A DNA stretch of 64,000 nucleotides, taken from NCBI RefSeq assembly GCF_003989795.1, contig NZ_RZHG01000019.1, positions 62,145 through 126,144 of the forward strand, written 5' to 3'. This DNA is from Vreelandella andesensis. Its GTDB lineage: Bacteria > Pseudomonadota > Gammaproteobacteria > Pseudomonadales > Halomonadaceae. The position numbers were made by a program, and so were the translations under genes. Of the stretch, positions 13,559-22,663 are shown piece after piece (position 1 is the stretch's first letter; the number at the start of each line of letters is the position of its first letter). The notes beneath the pieces are model-generated. The model searched no databases, was not told the DNA's origin, and worked only from the letters and a program-made list of their open reading frames with translations.

Positions 13559-14748
13559 CGCATCGCACTGCTGGCCGCGCGGGTAATAAACATAACTTCC
13601 ACATTGCCTAGCCACTCGATATCTCTGGCCAGCCCCTTTAACTGGCTGGCTAGGCACTGCGGTGGCTGGTGGACCGAATCGCCAATAATCAGCGAAACCG
13701 ATACCTTATCGTCTAAATAGTGCAGTTGAAGCTCGGTTAACGTGCGCCAAACAGGATGCATGTACCAGCGCTCATTCAGTGCGGCTTCCACTTCGGGGCG
13801 CAGTGGAAGGCCGGGAAGGCGGCTGGGATCGCCTTCTCCGGCATCATCTTCAGGATCAACGTGAAAAATGACATCAGTGAGCAACGGAAACTTATGTCGC
13901 AAACGCCGGCTCACTTCGTTGCCTATTTCATGAGCTTCCGACACGGTTATTTTTGATCCGACGACGACATGTAAGTCGACCATGACCCAGCCTGCAGACT
14001 GGCGGGTGCGTAAGTCATGGACACTGTCTACGCCTGGGACGCTAAGAGCAACATCATGCATCTGTTGTTGAACGCTTTCAGGCAGCGCGGTATCCACTAG
14101 TTCTCGCGCTGACTCCCAAAGTAAATCCCAACCTACTTTGCCAACCAATAAGCCAACAATGATAGCGGCAACGGCGTCGAGCCAGCCTAACCCAAACTGC
14201 GCGCCAATTAACGCGACCAGTACCACCGCAGTAGACAGTGCATCGCTGCGAGAATGCCAAGCGTTTGCTTCCAATAGCTTAGATTTAACGCGTTTGGCAA
14301 CGCGCATGGTATAACGAAAAATCCACTCTTTGCTGAACAGAGCAATAATTGTTATGACAATAGCGACCAGGCCAGGAGCATTGACTTCAGTGCCACTAAA
14401 CAAACGGTCAATACTAGACCAGGCAATACCACCCGCCACAAAGATCAGTACGCTGCCCAGTAGTAGCGTCGTTAAGGTTTCGATACGGCCATGGCCGTAA
14501 TGATGATCATCATCTGGTTCTTGGCGGCCGTAATGAATAGCAGCTAACACAAAACCATCGGTCACAAGATCTGAAAGTGAATGAATACCATCAGCAATTA
14601 GCGCCGCCGAGCCCACCCAAAAGCCAACCACGACTTTTACAATGCTTAATATGCCATCCAGCCAAGCGCCAATATAGGTAACACGCTTGGCCTCTTGGCT
14701 ATCTAATTGATGCTTGGAAACCACGGGTGATTCTACGGTCTGAGTCAT
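13555..14748 (-). CDS. Cation diffusion facilitator (CDF) family metal transporter with extended C-terminus
   Basis: CDF proteins export divalent metals (Zn2+, Fe2+, Mn2+, Co2+) in exchange for protons. Six membrane segments are expected; metal-site motifs are HSLSD (H56-D60) in segment 2 and HSRSD in segment 5. The loop motif DDDHHYGHGRIE follows segment 2. A cytoplasmic ferredoxin-like domain contains VDLHVVV and ends near HVDP. At 397 residues it is about 90-100 longer than FieF-type members; the extra C-terminal part (from about residue 305, LPLRPEVEAAL onward) looks like a second small alpha/beta domain. The HxxxD/HxxxD pair suggests a Zn-like specificity, but I would not assign the metal. 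Confidence 0.85.
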   Translation of the reverse strand: MTQTVESPVVSKHQLDSQEAKRVTYIGAWLDGILSIVKVVVGFWVGSAALIADGIHSLSDLVTDGFVLAAIHYGRQEPDDDHHYGHGRIETLTTLLLGSVLIFVAGGIAWSSIDRLFSGTEVNAPGLVAIVITIIALFSKEWIFRYTMRVAKRVKSKLLEANAWHSRSDALSTAVVLVALIGAQFGLGWLDAVAAIIVGLLVGKVGWDLLWESARELVDTALPESVQQQMHDVALSVPGVDSVHDLRTRQSAGWVMVDLHVVVGSKITVSEAHEIGNEVSRRLRHKFPLLTDVIFHVDPEDDAGEGDPSRLPGLPLRPEVEAALNERWYMHPVWRTLTELQLHYLDDKVSVSLIIGDSVHQPPQCLASQLKGLARDIEWLGNVEVMFITRAASSAMR

Positions 14749-14950
14749 GAGGAACCTTGCGGGGACACCAACGTCAATAGATGCCTATTGTAGCTTACCG
14801 TGCCACTGGCTATATACCTTCCTGTGAATTTGTTCGTACGTTGGATGCGGACAATGAATAAAGGGGTGTGTATCCTTATCGCCATTGCGGGTGTTTGAAT
14901 GTCATCCACCGGATGAATGTCGTTAATAATAGTTAATCACAGGATGCTCC

Positions 14951-15751
14951 ATGGATTGGTTACAGGTGGTTGTGTTAGCGGTAGTTCAAGGGCTTACAGA
15001 ATTTTTACCTATATCGAGTTCCGCCCATCTCATATTGGTACCTGTTCTTACTGCCTGGGAAGATCAAGGCCTTGCGTTTGATGTAGCACTGCACCTAGGC
15101 AGTTTAAGCGCTGTTGTGATCTATTTCCGTTATGAGATAGGCAAAATGATCACGAGTAGCTTGACCGCACTTCGCGGCCAAGGGGTCAACGATGATGCTA
15201 TGTTGGCGTTTTGGGTTGTTATTGCCACGTTGCCAGTGTGTCTCGTCGGGTTTTTGCTTCACGATGTGATCTCAGGTTACATGCGTTCTACGCTGATCAT
15301 TGGTGCCAGTTTGATTGTTTTTGGTCTGCTACTTGGCTACGCAGACTGGAAAAAACGCGGCACTCGCAGCGAATACCAGATGACGTTAAAAGAAGTGCTC
15401 ATCATTGGTGGTGCTCAAGTATTGGCACTCATTCCTGGCACATCTCGCTCAGGCATTACTATTACGGCGGCTTTAATGGTAGGAATGAGCCGAGAGGGTG
15501 CGGCACGGTTTTCATTTTTACTGTCGATCCCGGTGATTGTGCTAGCGGGTGGCCTTGAGACAATCAGCTTACTAAAAGAACCCCAGCTCATCGATATACC
15601 GGCCATGCTGGTAGGCACCTTGCTCTCTGGCATTAGCGCCTATGTGTGTATCCACTATTTCTTGGTCGTGATTAAAAAGTTAGGCATGCAGCCCTTCGTG
15701 GTGTATCGAGTGTTATTCGGGGCTTGGTTACTCTGGTTTTTCCATTTCTAG
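14951..15751 (+). CDS. uppP: Undecaprenyl-diphosphate phosphatase UppP (BacA)
   Basis: UppP dephosphorylates undecaprenyl pyrophosphate on the periplasmic side so that the lipid carrier can be reused in peptidoglycan and O-antigen synthesis; overproduction gives bacitracin resistance. The 266-residue membrane protein has both catalytic signatures: GLTEFLPISSSAHLIL near residues 14-29 and PGTSRSGITITAAL near 161-174. Several transmembrane helices are clear. ATG 14951 is preceded by CAGGAT. The gap to apbE is 72 nt, so the two may be co-transcribed. Confidence 0.96.
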   Translation: MDWLQVVVLAVVQGLTEFLPISSSAHLILVPVLTAWEDQGLAFDVALHLGSLSAVVIYFRYEIGKMITSSLTALRGQGVNDDAMLAFWVVIATLPVCLVGFLLHDVISGYMRSTLIIGASLIVFGLLLGYADWKKRGTRSEYQMTLKEVLIIGGAQVLALIPGTSRSGITITAALMVGMSREGAARFSFLLSIPVIVLAGGLETISLLKEPQLIDIPAMLVGTLLSGISAYVCIHYFLVVIKKLGMQPFVVYRVLFGAWLLWFFHF

Positions 15752-15823
15752 TCTGATTTTTTCAGTTGAGTCCTAGAGGAAGACCATTTTTAACCCAGCG
15801 CATTTTATTCAAGGAAAAATAAA

Positions 15824-16924
15824 ATGAAGGTTATTTCTCGGTTGTTAACATGGTCAGGATTATTGCTCATGGCGGCTGGGGCATTAGTCGGGTGTTCAGA
15901 AAATGATCGGCCATTAGATTCCCCTGTTCGCTTTGAAGGCGCAATTTTTGGGACATTCTATCAGGTCACTATTGCAGACCCGCTAACCCAAGGCGAGGCA
16001 AAGGCGCTAGAAGAAGGTTTTCTTGAGGAATTAAACGACGTTGATAAAGCGATGTCGACTTACCGCGATGACGCTGAGCTCGTGGCCTTTAATGATGCGC
16101 CTCTTAATGAATGGCAGCCACTTTCTAATGCGTTAATTGAAGTGCTTGCGATTAGCCATTCGGTATCAGAAGCAAGCGATGGGGCGTTTGATATTACCGT
16201 CGGCGACGTGGTTAATTTATGGAGTTTTGGGCCTGAGGCGCGTCCCGAAGAGGTGCCTTCTGACGCTGAGCTTAGCGAACGCATGGCGACGATTGGCTAT
16301 GATGCGATTGAAGTCGATACTCAGCTTATGCAGGCGAGGCGCTTGCGCGATGTGTTTGCAGATTTGTCTGGTGTGGCTAAGGGGCATGGTACGGATCGTG
16401 TTGGGGCATACCTTGATCTGCAGGGGATTGAAAACTACCTCGTCAATATTGGTGGCGAATTAATTGCTCGAGGATACCGTGACCTGGAAGAGCAAACCTT
16501 GTGGCGTGTTGGGATTGAGGTGCCACAGAGCGGTGTGCCGGAGGCGCAGCACGTTATTCCTCTTGGGAATATGTCGGTCGCGACGTCAGGAGATTATCGC
16601 AACTACTTTGAAATAGAGGGCGAGCGCTACTCCCATACGATCGACCCTCGCACTGGCCGACCGGTTAAGCATCAGTTAGCATCCGTGTCCGTTTTTCACC
16701 CCTCTAACGCATGGGCAGACGCTTGGTCTACGGCTATCTCGGTAGCGGGTAGCGAAGAAGGAATGCAGATGGCCATTGAGAATAACCTCAATGTGTTGAT
16801 GTTAGTGAAAGAGAACGATCATTGGCGAAGCCTAGCCAGTCCTGCCTTCGTGGAATTCTTCGATGAAGCGCTCATTGATGAGCTGGGTATTGAAGCGTGG
16901 GAAGCTTCAGCCGCGAACCGCTAA
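15824..16924 (+). CDS. apbE: FAD:protein FMN transferase (ApbE/Ftp), lipoprotein
   Basis: ApbE attaches FMN from FAD to threonine residues of periplasmic-side flavoproteins such as NqrB/NqrC or RnfG/RnfD. The 366-residue protein has a lipoprotein signal with lipobox LVGC (Cys24). The flavin-transfer core includes GAIFGTFYQVT, DLSGVAKGHGTDR at about 184-196 and the Mg2+-linked motif HTIDPRTGRPV near residue 271. Na+-pumping NQR is common in halophiles and would be a natural client, but no nqr or rnf genes are in the window. It is separated from glmU by 19 nt. Confidence 0.93.
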   Translation: MKVISRLLTWSGLLLMAAGALVGCSENDRPLDSPVRFEGAIFGTFYQVTIADPLTQGEAKALEEGFLEELNDVDKAMSTYRDDAELVAFNDAPLNEWQPLSNALIEVLAISHSVSEASDGAFDITVGDVVNLWSFGPEARPEEVPSDAELSERMATIGYDAIEVDTQLMQARRLRDVFADLSGVAKGHGTDRVGAYLDLQGIENYLVNIGGELIARGYRDLEEQTLWRVGIEVPQSGVPEAQHVIPLGNMSVATSGDYRNYFEIEGERYSHTIDPRTGRPVKHQLASVSVFHPSNAWADAWSTAISVAGSEEGMQMAIENNLNVLMLVKENDHWRSLASPAFVEFFDEALIDELGIEAWEASAANR

Positions 16925-16943
16925 ACCGTTACAGGTAAATAAC

Positions 16944-18311
16944 ATGCAAGAGCTTGATATCGTTATCCTTGCCGCTGGCAAAGGCACGCGTATGCGTTCA
17001 CAAACACCAAAAGTGCTGCATACGTTGGCAGGCAAATCCATGGTGCAACATGTGCTAGATACCGCCAGTGGGCTTACGCCTACTCGCATGCATGTGGTGA
17101 TTGGCCATGGTGCAGACCAACTGCGCGAAGCGCTGGCAGATAGCGCTGTATCGTTTGCTGTTCAGGAAGAGCAAAAGGGAACCGGCCATGCGGTTGCTCA
17201 AGCGCAGTCTCAGTTAGGTAACGGTAACGTATTGGTGCTGTATGGCGATGTCCCTATGATTCGCCGCGAGTCACTAACAGCGCTTCTTAACCACGTTGAT
17301 GAGCAACACATGGGGCTGCTGACCGTTACGCTGGAGGACCCTTCTGGCTATGGGCGTATTGTTCGTAACGATGAAGGCGAAGCTGTCGCCATCATTGAAC
17401 AAAAAGACGCCAGCGCCGATCAACTGGCCATTACCGAGTGCAACACTGGCATCATGGCGATGACCAGTGCGCAGCTTAAACGCTGGTTGCCACAATTATC
17501 TGCTGAAAATGCCCAGGGCGAATACTATTTAACTGACGTGATCGCCATGGCTGCAAACGAAGGCATCAAAGTGTGTACGGCCCAGCCAGTCAGTGCGGTT
17601 GAAGTGGAAGGCGTCAATAACCGTTCACAAATGGCCCGCTTAGAGCGTGCTTATCAGTTGCAGCAAGCCGAGGCTTTAATGGCCCAAGGTGTTGCTCTGG
17701 CCGACCCCGCTAGAATTGATATTCGCGGCAAGCTCACCTGTGGCCACGATGTGTTTATTGACGTGGGCTGCGTGTTTGAAGGCGACGTTGAGCTGGGTGA
17801 AGGTGTACAGGTCGCCCCTTATTGTGTGATTAAAAACAGCACAATAGGCGCTGAAAGCATTATCGACAGCCATAGTGTGATCGACACAACGGTAGCCGCA
17901 GGCTTGAATCAAATTGGCCCCTACGCACGCCTTCGTCCCGGCACACGCCTAGCCGTCAAAGCCAAGGTCGGCAACTTCGTGGAAACCAAAAACGCAGATG
18001 TGGGTGAAGGTAGTAAAATCAATCACCTAAGCTACGTTGGCGATGCTCACTTAGGGCGTGATGTGAACGTGGGCGCGGGTACCATTACCTGTAACTATGA
18101 CGGTGCGAATAAACACCGCACAGAGATTGGAGATAATGCGTTTATTGGTTCGAATAGTGCCTTGGTAGCACCGGTGACAGTGGGTAAAGGCGCCACGATT
18201 GGTGCAGGTTCCACCATTGCGAAAGACGTAGCAGAGCACGCGCTAGCGGTTACCCGCAGCCGTCAGTTAGAAAAGTTGGATTGGCCGCGCCCCGTTAAAA
18301 AAGCTAAGTAA
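16944..18311 (+). CDS. glmU: Bifunctional UDP-N-acetylglucosamine pyrophosphorylase / glucosamine-1-phosphate N-acetyltransferase GlmU
   Basis: GlmU acetylates glucosamine-1-P and then couples it to UTP, giving UDP-GlcNAc for peptidoglycan and LPS. I start it at ATG 16944 (MQELDIVILAAGKGTRM; 455 residues); the frame is open from 16863, but that extension lies inside apbE and is not conserved. The N-terminal pyrophosphorylase domain has LAAGKGTRMRS at residues 9-19 and VLYGDVPM near 100. The C-terminal left-handed beta helix with hexapeptide repeats carries GPYARLRPG, NHLSYVGDAH and AGTITCNYDG. All expected parts are present. Confidence 0.96.
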   Translation: MQELDIVILAAGKGTRMRSQTPKVLHTLAGKSMVQHVLDTASGLTPTRMHVVIGHGADQLREALADSAVSFAVQEEQKGTGHAVAQAQSQLGNGNVLVLYGDVPMIRRESLTALLNHVDEQHMGLLTVTLEDPSGYGRIVRNDEGEAVAIIEQKDASADQLAITECNTGIMAMTSAQLKRWLPQLSAENAQGEYYLTDVIAMAANEGIKVCTAQPVSAVEVEGVNNRSQMARLERAYQLQQAEALMAQGVALADPARIDIRGKLTCGHDVFIDVGCVFEGDVELGEGVQVAPYCVIKNSTIGAESIIDSHSVIDTTVAAGLNQIGPYARLRPGTRLAVKAKVGNFVETKNADVGEGSKINHLSYVGDAHLGRDVNVGAGTITCNYDGANKHRTEIGDNAFIGSNSALVAPVTVGKGATIGAGSTIAKDVAEHALAVTRSRQLEKLDWPRPVKKAK

Positions 18312-18340
18312 ATCGGCAACTGGTATCGTTAGTTATCGAC

Positions 18341-18384
18341 ATAAAAATGCCCTGGCGGTTGGATAGATGTCCGACCGTCAGGGC
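18341..18384 (-). terminator. Intrinsic terminator for the CapA-family gene
   Basis: The arms 18349-18363 and 18370-18384 form a 15-bp stem with two G-U pairs around a 6-nt loop. Read on the minus strand the stem is followed by ATTTTTAT, so it terminates the gene ending at 18432. On the plus strand the T-run is missing, so it would serve glmU only weakly. Confidence 0.72.
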
Positions 18385-18431
18385 AATAAGCGAGCATACC
18401 GATCAGTATTGCCGTTAAATTTGCCTACTTA

Positions 18432-20120
18432 TTAACGCGTACCGAGCCCAGAAAGCGGCGAGAGAATGTCGTTCCACACCTTTTCTTCCAGATGCGGCAG
18501 TTGGCTTTTTTCCAGTTCGGTCAGGCCGTAACCATCCGGGTCTTTCAGAACGTCATCGAACTTGACGATACGGCAATCGTAGCTGCCATCATCACGTTTT
18601 GCATTGACTATATAGATAGGTAAGGCTTTAAGGTTTGCCAATTCTATAGCATCGTAGACCTTCACAATGTCGAATTTAACAATATAGGCAAGCTTTGAAT
18701 TGCGGCTTTCCGGGTGATAACTGACGAAGTCACCGAACGCATAGACCACCAACGCATCCTGCTTGCCTGGGCGCGGGATAGCTTCCGCCGGTTGGCTGAC
18801 ATGTGCGTGATTACCAAGAATGGTGTCAACACCACAGTCAATCACCTTAAGGGCGGCTTCCCTGATATTTTCATGGGGGTACATCTCAAATTCCCACCCC
18901 CAGTGGCAGTAGGCGATGATCCAGTCTGCACCCTTCGCTTTCGCCGCCGCTACCTGCTTCTTGATAAGCGAGTAATCGGGCTTTGGATCAGCATCGTTGA
19001 AGCGAACGACATTCACCAGATAGGGCATGTCGGCGGGAATATCTCTTTCGTAGCCATTGAGGTCGAAGGTGTACGCCAACATGGCAATCTTGATGCCATT
19101 TTTATCTATAATGACGAACCCGTCCCGTTCTTCCCCTTCTTTAGCATCACTTTTGGTTGTGCCGGAATAGTAAGCACCAGAATTTTTAAGTACCTCCAGT
19201 GTTGCATCGACGCCTCTGAAACCCCAATCCATGGCGTGGTTAGTGGCAGTGCTGAAGTAGTTAATGCCTGCTTCATGGCGGAATTTATCAAACATCGCCT
19301 TTGACGTATTCATTTGGGCTGGCTGGCCTGCATTCTCTCCATCGTCTCCATTGTAGCGTCCTATTGGTCGACGCTCATCGACGGTGGACTCCAAGTTAGC
19401 GCTAACGATGTCGGCGGTGCTGTAGAAGTCTGTTATCCCATCGAATAAATGCGTTGTATTTTCAGGCGTTAGAATATCGACGGCAAGCAAATCTCCCGCG
19501 CATGAGATAGAAGTTTTTGAAACAGGATCATTATTGGGGTGATCGACAATCCGGAAATCAAGTACCTGAGACGCAAAAAAGTCTTCTAACTTTGAACCTT
19601 CTTCAGCCACTTCAAGCTGATTGAACCAGTAGCGGTAAAGCCACTTGAGTTTCTGGAAGGAATTGTCCGAGATATCGTACACACCGGTTTCGGGCTGTGG
19701 ATAATGAAACTCATCGTAGAAGATATAGCTTGTCAGTAGAACTGCTTGTCGGGTTAGAGTTCGTCCATTTAATTTTTTAAGACGATTAACTAAGTCGAGT
19801 CGTTTAATTATATCCATCTCAGGAATATCATCACCCCTAAGACCTCTATCTAAAACTGTAGGGTCAACCAGCATTGTCTGAAGCGCCGCTAAGGCCTGTG
19901 TCAGTCCAATTGAAACAATCCAGCCGCACAGCGCCCGAAAATGTTTCTCTTCCTCAGGGCTAATGGTTTCGGGCATCTCCAGTTCACCACTTGCCACGCT
20001 TTGCAGCGTTGCTGTTACCTCTTCTTTATTATCTTCAATGTAATTTTTAAGTAACTTGATAATTTTTTTAATACTTTCTTCATTTTCTTTATATTTTTTA
20101 TATATTTCTTGTATATTCAT
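18432..20120 (-). CDS. CapA-family (PGA_cap) metallophosphatase-like protein with novel N-terminal region
   Basis: The C-terminal two-thirds (about residues 200-520) belong to the CapA/PgsA family. Landmarks are SCAGDLLAVD, NLESTVDE, TATNHAMDWG (about 290-299), HWGWEFE and ILGNHAHVSQ (about 436-445), the last three carrying likely metal-binding residues. Relatives take part in poly-gamma-glutamate capsule synthesis or are uncharacterised hydrolases. The first ~190 residues are helical and very rich in Lys and Glu at the start, with no family I recognise and no signal peptide. No pgsB/C genes are nearby, so capsule synthesis is doubtful. The first ~100 coding bases are far more AT-rich than the surroundings. 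It may be cytosolic and horizontally acquired. Confidence 0.7.
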   Translation of the reverse strand: MNIQEIYKKYKENEESIKKIIKLLKNYIEDNKEEVTATLQSVASGELEMPETISPEEEKHFRALCGWIVSIGLTQALAALQTMLVDPTVLDRGLRGDDIPEMDIIKRLDLVNRLKKLNGRTLTRQAVLLTSYIFYDEFHYPQPETGVYDISDNSFQKLKWLYRYWFNQLEVAEEGSKLEDFFASQVLDFRIVDHPNNDPVSKTSISCAGDLLAVDILTPENTTHLFDGITDFYSTADIVSANLESTVDERRPIGRYNGDDGENAGQPAQMNTSKAMFDKFRHEAGINYFSTATNHAMDWGFRGVDATLEVLKNSGAYYSGTTKSDAKEGEERDGFVIIDKNGIKIAMLAYTFDLNGYERDIPADMPYLVNVVRFNDADPKPDYSLIKKQVAAAKAKGADWIIAYCHWGWEFEMYPHENIREAALKVIDCGVDTILGNHAHVSQPAEAIPRPGKQDALVVYAFGDFVSYHPESRNSKLAYIVKFDIVKVYDAIELANLKALPIYIVNAKRDDGSYDCRIVKFDDVLKDPDGYGLTELEKSQLPHLEEKVWNDILSPLSGLGTR

Positions 20121-20201
20121 TATAATATCCTTTTTATTTGAGAGTTTGTTTCACAGGTGAACATTTGATTTACATGCACATGGATGCACTTATCTGACGG
20201 G

Positions 20202-21284
20202 CTATTGCGTGAGAAGGCCACGCCGAGTCAGTTCCGACACTTCCCTGGCCTGCTCCAGTACCTGTTGCTTCCATTCGTTAGTGTCGATGTAGAACGCATC
20301 GCGTAGCTGGCGCTTGATCTGAGTGCGCTGTGCATCGTCAACGCCGTGGTGATTCTGCAACCATTGGTCTGCGCGAAGTGCTTTGAGCACCGCTGGACTA
20401 GGTTTGGTGCCATATTCCAGCGTCATACCGTTGTATTCCGCCTGGGGACACTCTTCCATTACCGCCAGATCAAGGGTGCCGTTGAGTACAGCGGATGAAG
20501 AAGTACCATCGACGTTGGTGGTGACTTCTTCCCCCCACCAGCGCCGTGCCCGCGCGATATCTTCCGGGGTGTTGCGCCCTTTATAGATGCGTTCCCCCAC
20601 TCCGCAGGGCCCAAGCCCGGTATGCACATCTATCCAGCCGATACGTTGGCATTGCCTTCCCAGGCGGCGAAGAATTTGGCGTAATTGCTGGTTGCTCCAG
20701 GTGGGTTCGGTACCGGCGAAAAACAGCCCATCAGGATGGCTGTGCTGGCCACGCGAGATGGCGGTTTGCAGGGCTTTAGTGCCGTGACGCAGTGCATAGC
20801 CCAACAGGCCAAGGGTGCTTAACAGGGTAGGAGGTTGCTGCTGCGGAAGGAGTAATGAAGCAATGGAGCGGTAATCGGGGTTGTCGGGAAGCGGTTGGCT
20901 GAAGTCAATAAAATTACGGTTGAGATCGACATTATCTTCATTGACTCGGCGCAGCCAGGAAAAGCCGTAGGGGTTAATGGCATGCAGGAAAAGTACCGCC
21001 AGATCCTGATGACGACAGCGCTCCATCCAATCGCTGTTGCGCAGATGGTCTACCTGAATGGCCGAGCCGCAGAAGCCTTCTACCCCATGAACACCACTGC
21101 TCAGTACCAGCAGGTTAGCGGCTGTCGGTGACCCTAATAGCGCCACATCAAGGGCCAGTTGCTCCCCCTCGCTGCCAGTTAATGGATGAGGATGAGATTC
21201 AACCTCCAGGCCTGCCTCCGCGCAAGCACTGAGAAATTTTTGCCGCGCCGCCGTGTAGCTTTGTGAGAAGCTGGATACGTCCAT
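20202..21284 (-). CDS. DUF2817 family protein, M14-like zinc hydrolase
   Basis: The protein resembles DUF2817, a branch of the M14 carboxypeptidase/succinylglutamate desuccinylase fold. Probable zinc ligands are in SGVHGVEGFCG (HxxE) and in WIDVHTGLG (third histidine); the glutamate in MTLEYGTKP is a candidate catalytic base. I use ATG 21284 (MDVSSFSQSY, 360 residues), which has AGGA eight bases upstream; a TTG at 21314 lacks a site. No signal peptide is seen, so it is cytoplasmic. It follows an MFS transporter by 45 nt in the same direction, suggesting that it hydrolyses the imported compound, perhaps an N-acyl amino acid or peptide-like amide (inference). Confidence 0.75.
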   Translation of the reverse strand: MDVSSFSQSYTAARQKFLSACAEAGLEVESHPHPLTGSEGEQLALDVALLGSPTAANLLVLSSGVHGVEGFCGSAIQVDHLRNSDWMERCRHQDLAVLFLHAINPYGFSWLRRVNEDNVDLNRNFIDFSQPLPDNPDYRSIASLLLPQQQPPTLLSTLGLLGYALRHGTKALQTAISRGQHSHPDGLFFAGTEPTWSNQQLRQILRRLGRQCQRIGWIDVHTGLGPCGVGERIYKGRNTPEDIARARRWWGEEVTTNVDGTSSSAVLNGTLDLAVMEECPQAEYNGMTLEYGTKPSPAVLKALRADQWLQNHHGVDDAQRTQIKRQLRDAFYIDTNEWKQQVLEQAREVSELTRRGLLTQ

Positions 21285-21329
21285 CAAAGGGTTCCTGTTA
21301 ATAAATGGTGGCAAGTTGAAATCACTTGA

Positions 21330-22625
21330 TTAAGCCTGGCGGGCAGACGGTGATTCGATGGGAGAAGGCGTGTTGTTATTAAGCTCACGGCGGCTACGTT
21401 CCGGGTCGATCAACGCGAGACCGATCAAGGTGAAGGCCAGAAGGAGAATGCCGAAGAAACCAATAGCCATTTCGAAACCAGCTGCCAGATTGTCGTTTTG
21501 CCAGCGAATTGCGCGGGCAACCACAAGCGGAGCAAGCATTCCCGATGTGGTTAACAGAGAAATATGGATGGCCAGCATACTGCCACGTTGCCTGGCGGGA
21601 GAGATAAAGGCGACAATGCTGAATCCAAACGCTGAGAGTAGATTGAGCAGGATGCTTCCAGTAACGAAGAGCCCGAGTGTCATGGCGAGACTGGTCGCTG
21701 TGAAACCCATGGTGAGATAGGAAGCAGCAGCCACCAGGCAGGCCAGTAAGGGGGGGATGACCATGGCATTACGCACGTTGGCGCCACGCTTTAAGGCACG
21801 TTGCGACAGGCTGGAAACCACCAGATTGATCACAATAATGCCAACTGTTGTCGCCAGCACCAGATAACCGGATTGCATGGGGGTTAGCCCTAACCCGCGT
21901 TGCAGGTAAGTGGGTAACCAGCTATAGATCAGCGCATTGGGGAGGTAGCTGCAGAACGCCACCATGGTGATGCACACAAAGGTACGATTGAGTAGCAGTT
22001 GGCGGTAGGGCAAGGTCGGCATGATACTGCCGTCAGCAGTTTGCGTATCGTCATGCTGTCCTTCGCGGCTGTAAAGTAACCACAGTATCAACCAGATCAA
22101 GCCGATACCTGCGATGATAAAATAGCCTGTTCGCCAACCGTGTTGTTCTAGGAGCCTTGGTAAGGCAATGGCACCGATGATAGCGCCGAGCATGATGGCC
22201 ACCTGAATCAAGGCTGCCGGCAACACGCGTTCACGTGGGGCGTACCATTTGAAGCAGGCATGCTGAGTCACTGCCGTACTTGGCCCGGCGCCGATCCCTA
22301 ACAGCATACGGCTAGCGAGCAAGGTATATAAACTGGTAGATAAAGCAGCAAGTAATTGAGCCACCATGGTGATGGCCTGCAATGCCGTCAGTAACCAGCG
22401 ACTTGACATCCGATTGGCTAGAAAACCCACTAACACACCGGAAATGGAATAAAGAAAGAAAAAAGCACTACCGATAAAGCCGAACTGTTCTGGCGTGAGC
22501 TGAAGCTCATCAATAATCTGTGGTCCGGCAAAAGCAAAAATGGTTTTTTCCAGGACAGTGATGGTGACAACCGCCATCAACATCACCACAATCAGTAAAC
22601 GTCGTCGGTCAAATGAAGAGTGCAT
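21330..22625 (-). CDS. Major facilitator superfamily transporter
   Basis: A 431-residue protein with twelve predicted hydrophobic segments and the MFS loop motif GFLANRMSSRW (about residues 63-73) between segments 2 and 3. GIGAGPSTAVTQHACFKWYAPRERVLPAALI matches the anion:cation symporter/ACS-type region (hexuronate, glucarate and phthalate transporters). The substrate is unknown. It is encoded between a DUF1302 outer-membrane protein (38 nt upstream) and a DUF2817 hydrolase, so the three probably form one operon bringing a compound across both membranes and hydrolysing it. Confidence 0.85.
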   Translation of the reverse strand: MHSSFDRRRLLIVVMLMAVVTITVLEKTIFAFAGPQIIDELQLTPEQFGFIGSAFFFLYSISGVLVGFLANRMSSRWLLTALQAITMVAQLLAALSTSLYTLLASRMLLGIGAGPSTAVTQHACFKWYAPRERVLPAALIQVAIMLGAIIGAIALPRLLEQHGWRTGYFIIAGIGLIWLILWLLYSREGQHDDTQTADGSIMPTLPYRQLLLNRTFVCITMVAFCSYLPNALIYSWLPTYLQRGLGLTPMQSGYLVLATTVGIIVINLVVSSLSQRALKRGANVRNAMVIPPLLACLVAAASYLTMGFTATSLAMTLGLFVTGSILLNLLSAFGFSIVAFISPARQRGSMLAIHISLLTTSGMLAPLVVARAIRWQNDNLAAGFEMAIGFFGILLLAFTLIGLALIDPERSRRELNNNTPSPIESPSARQA

Positions 22626-22663
22626 GATTATCGCCTTGGTTGTGTTTTTGTGAGTAGTGTTGG

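Noticed and set aside
16863-16943. 27-codon N-terminal extension of glmU
   Set aside because: It lies inside apbE and GlmU proteins begin near MQELDIVILAAG; ATG 16944 is the natural start.
18714-19304. 196-codon open frame on the plus strand
   Set aside because: It lies entirely antisense to the CapA-family gene, which has clear domain motifs; no ribosome site or family resemblance.
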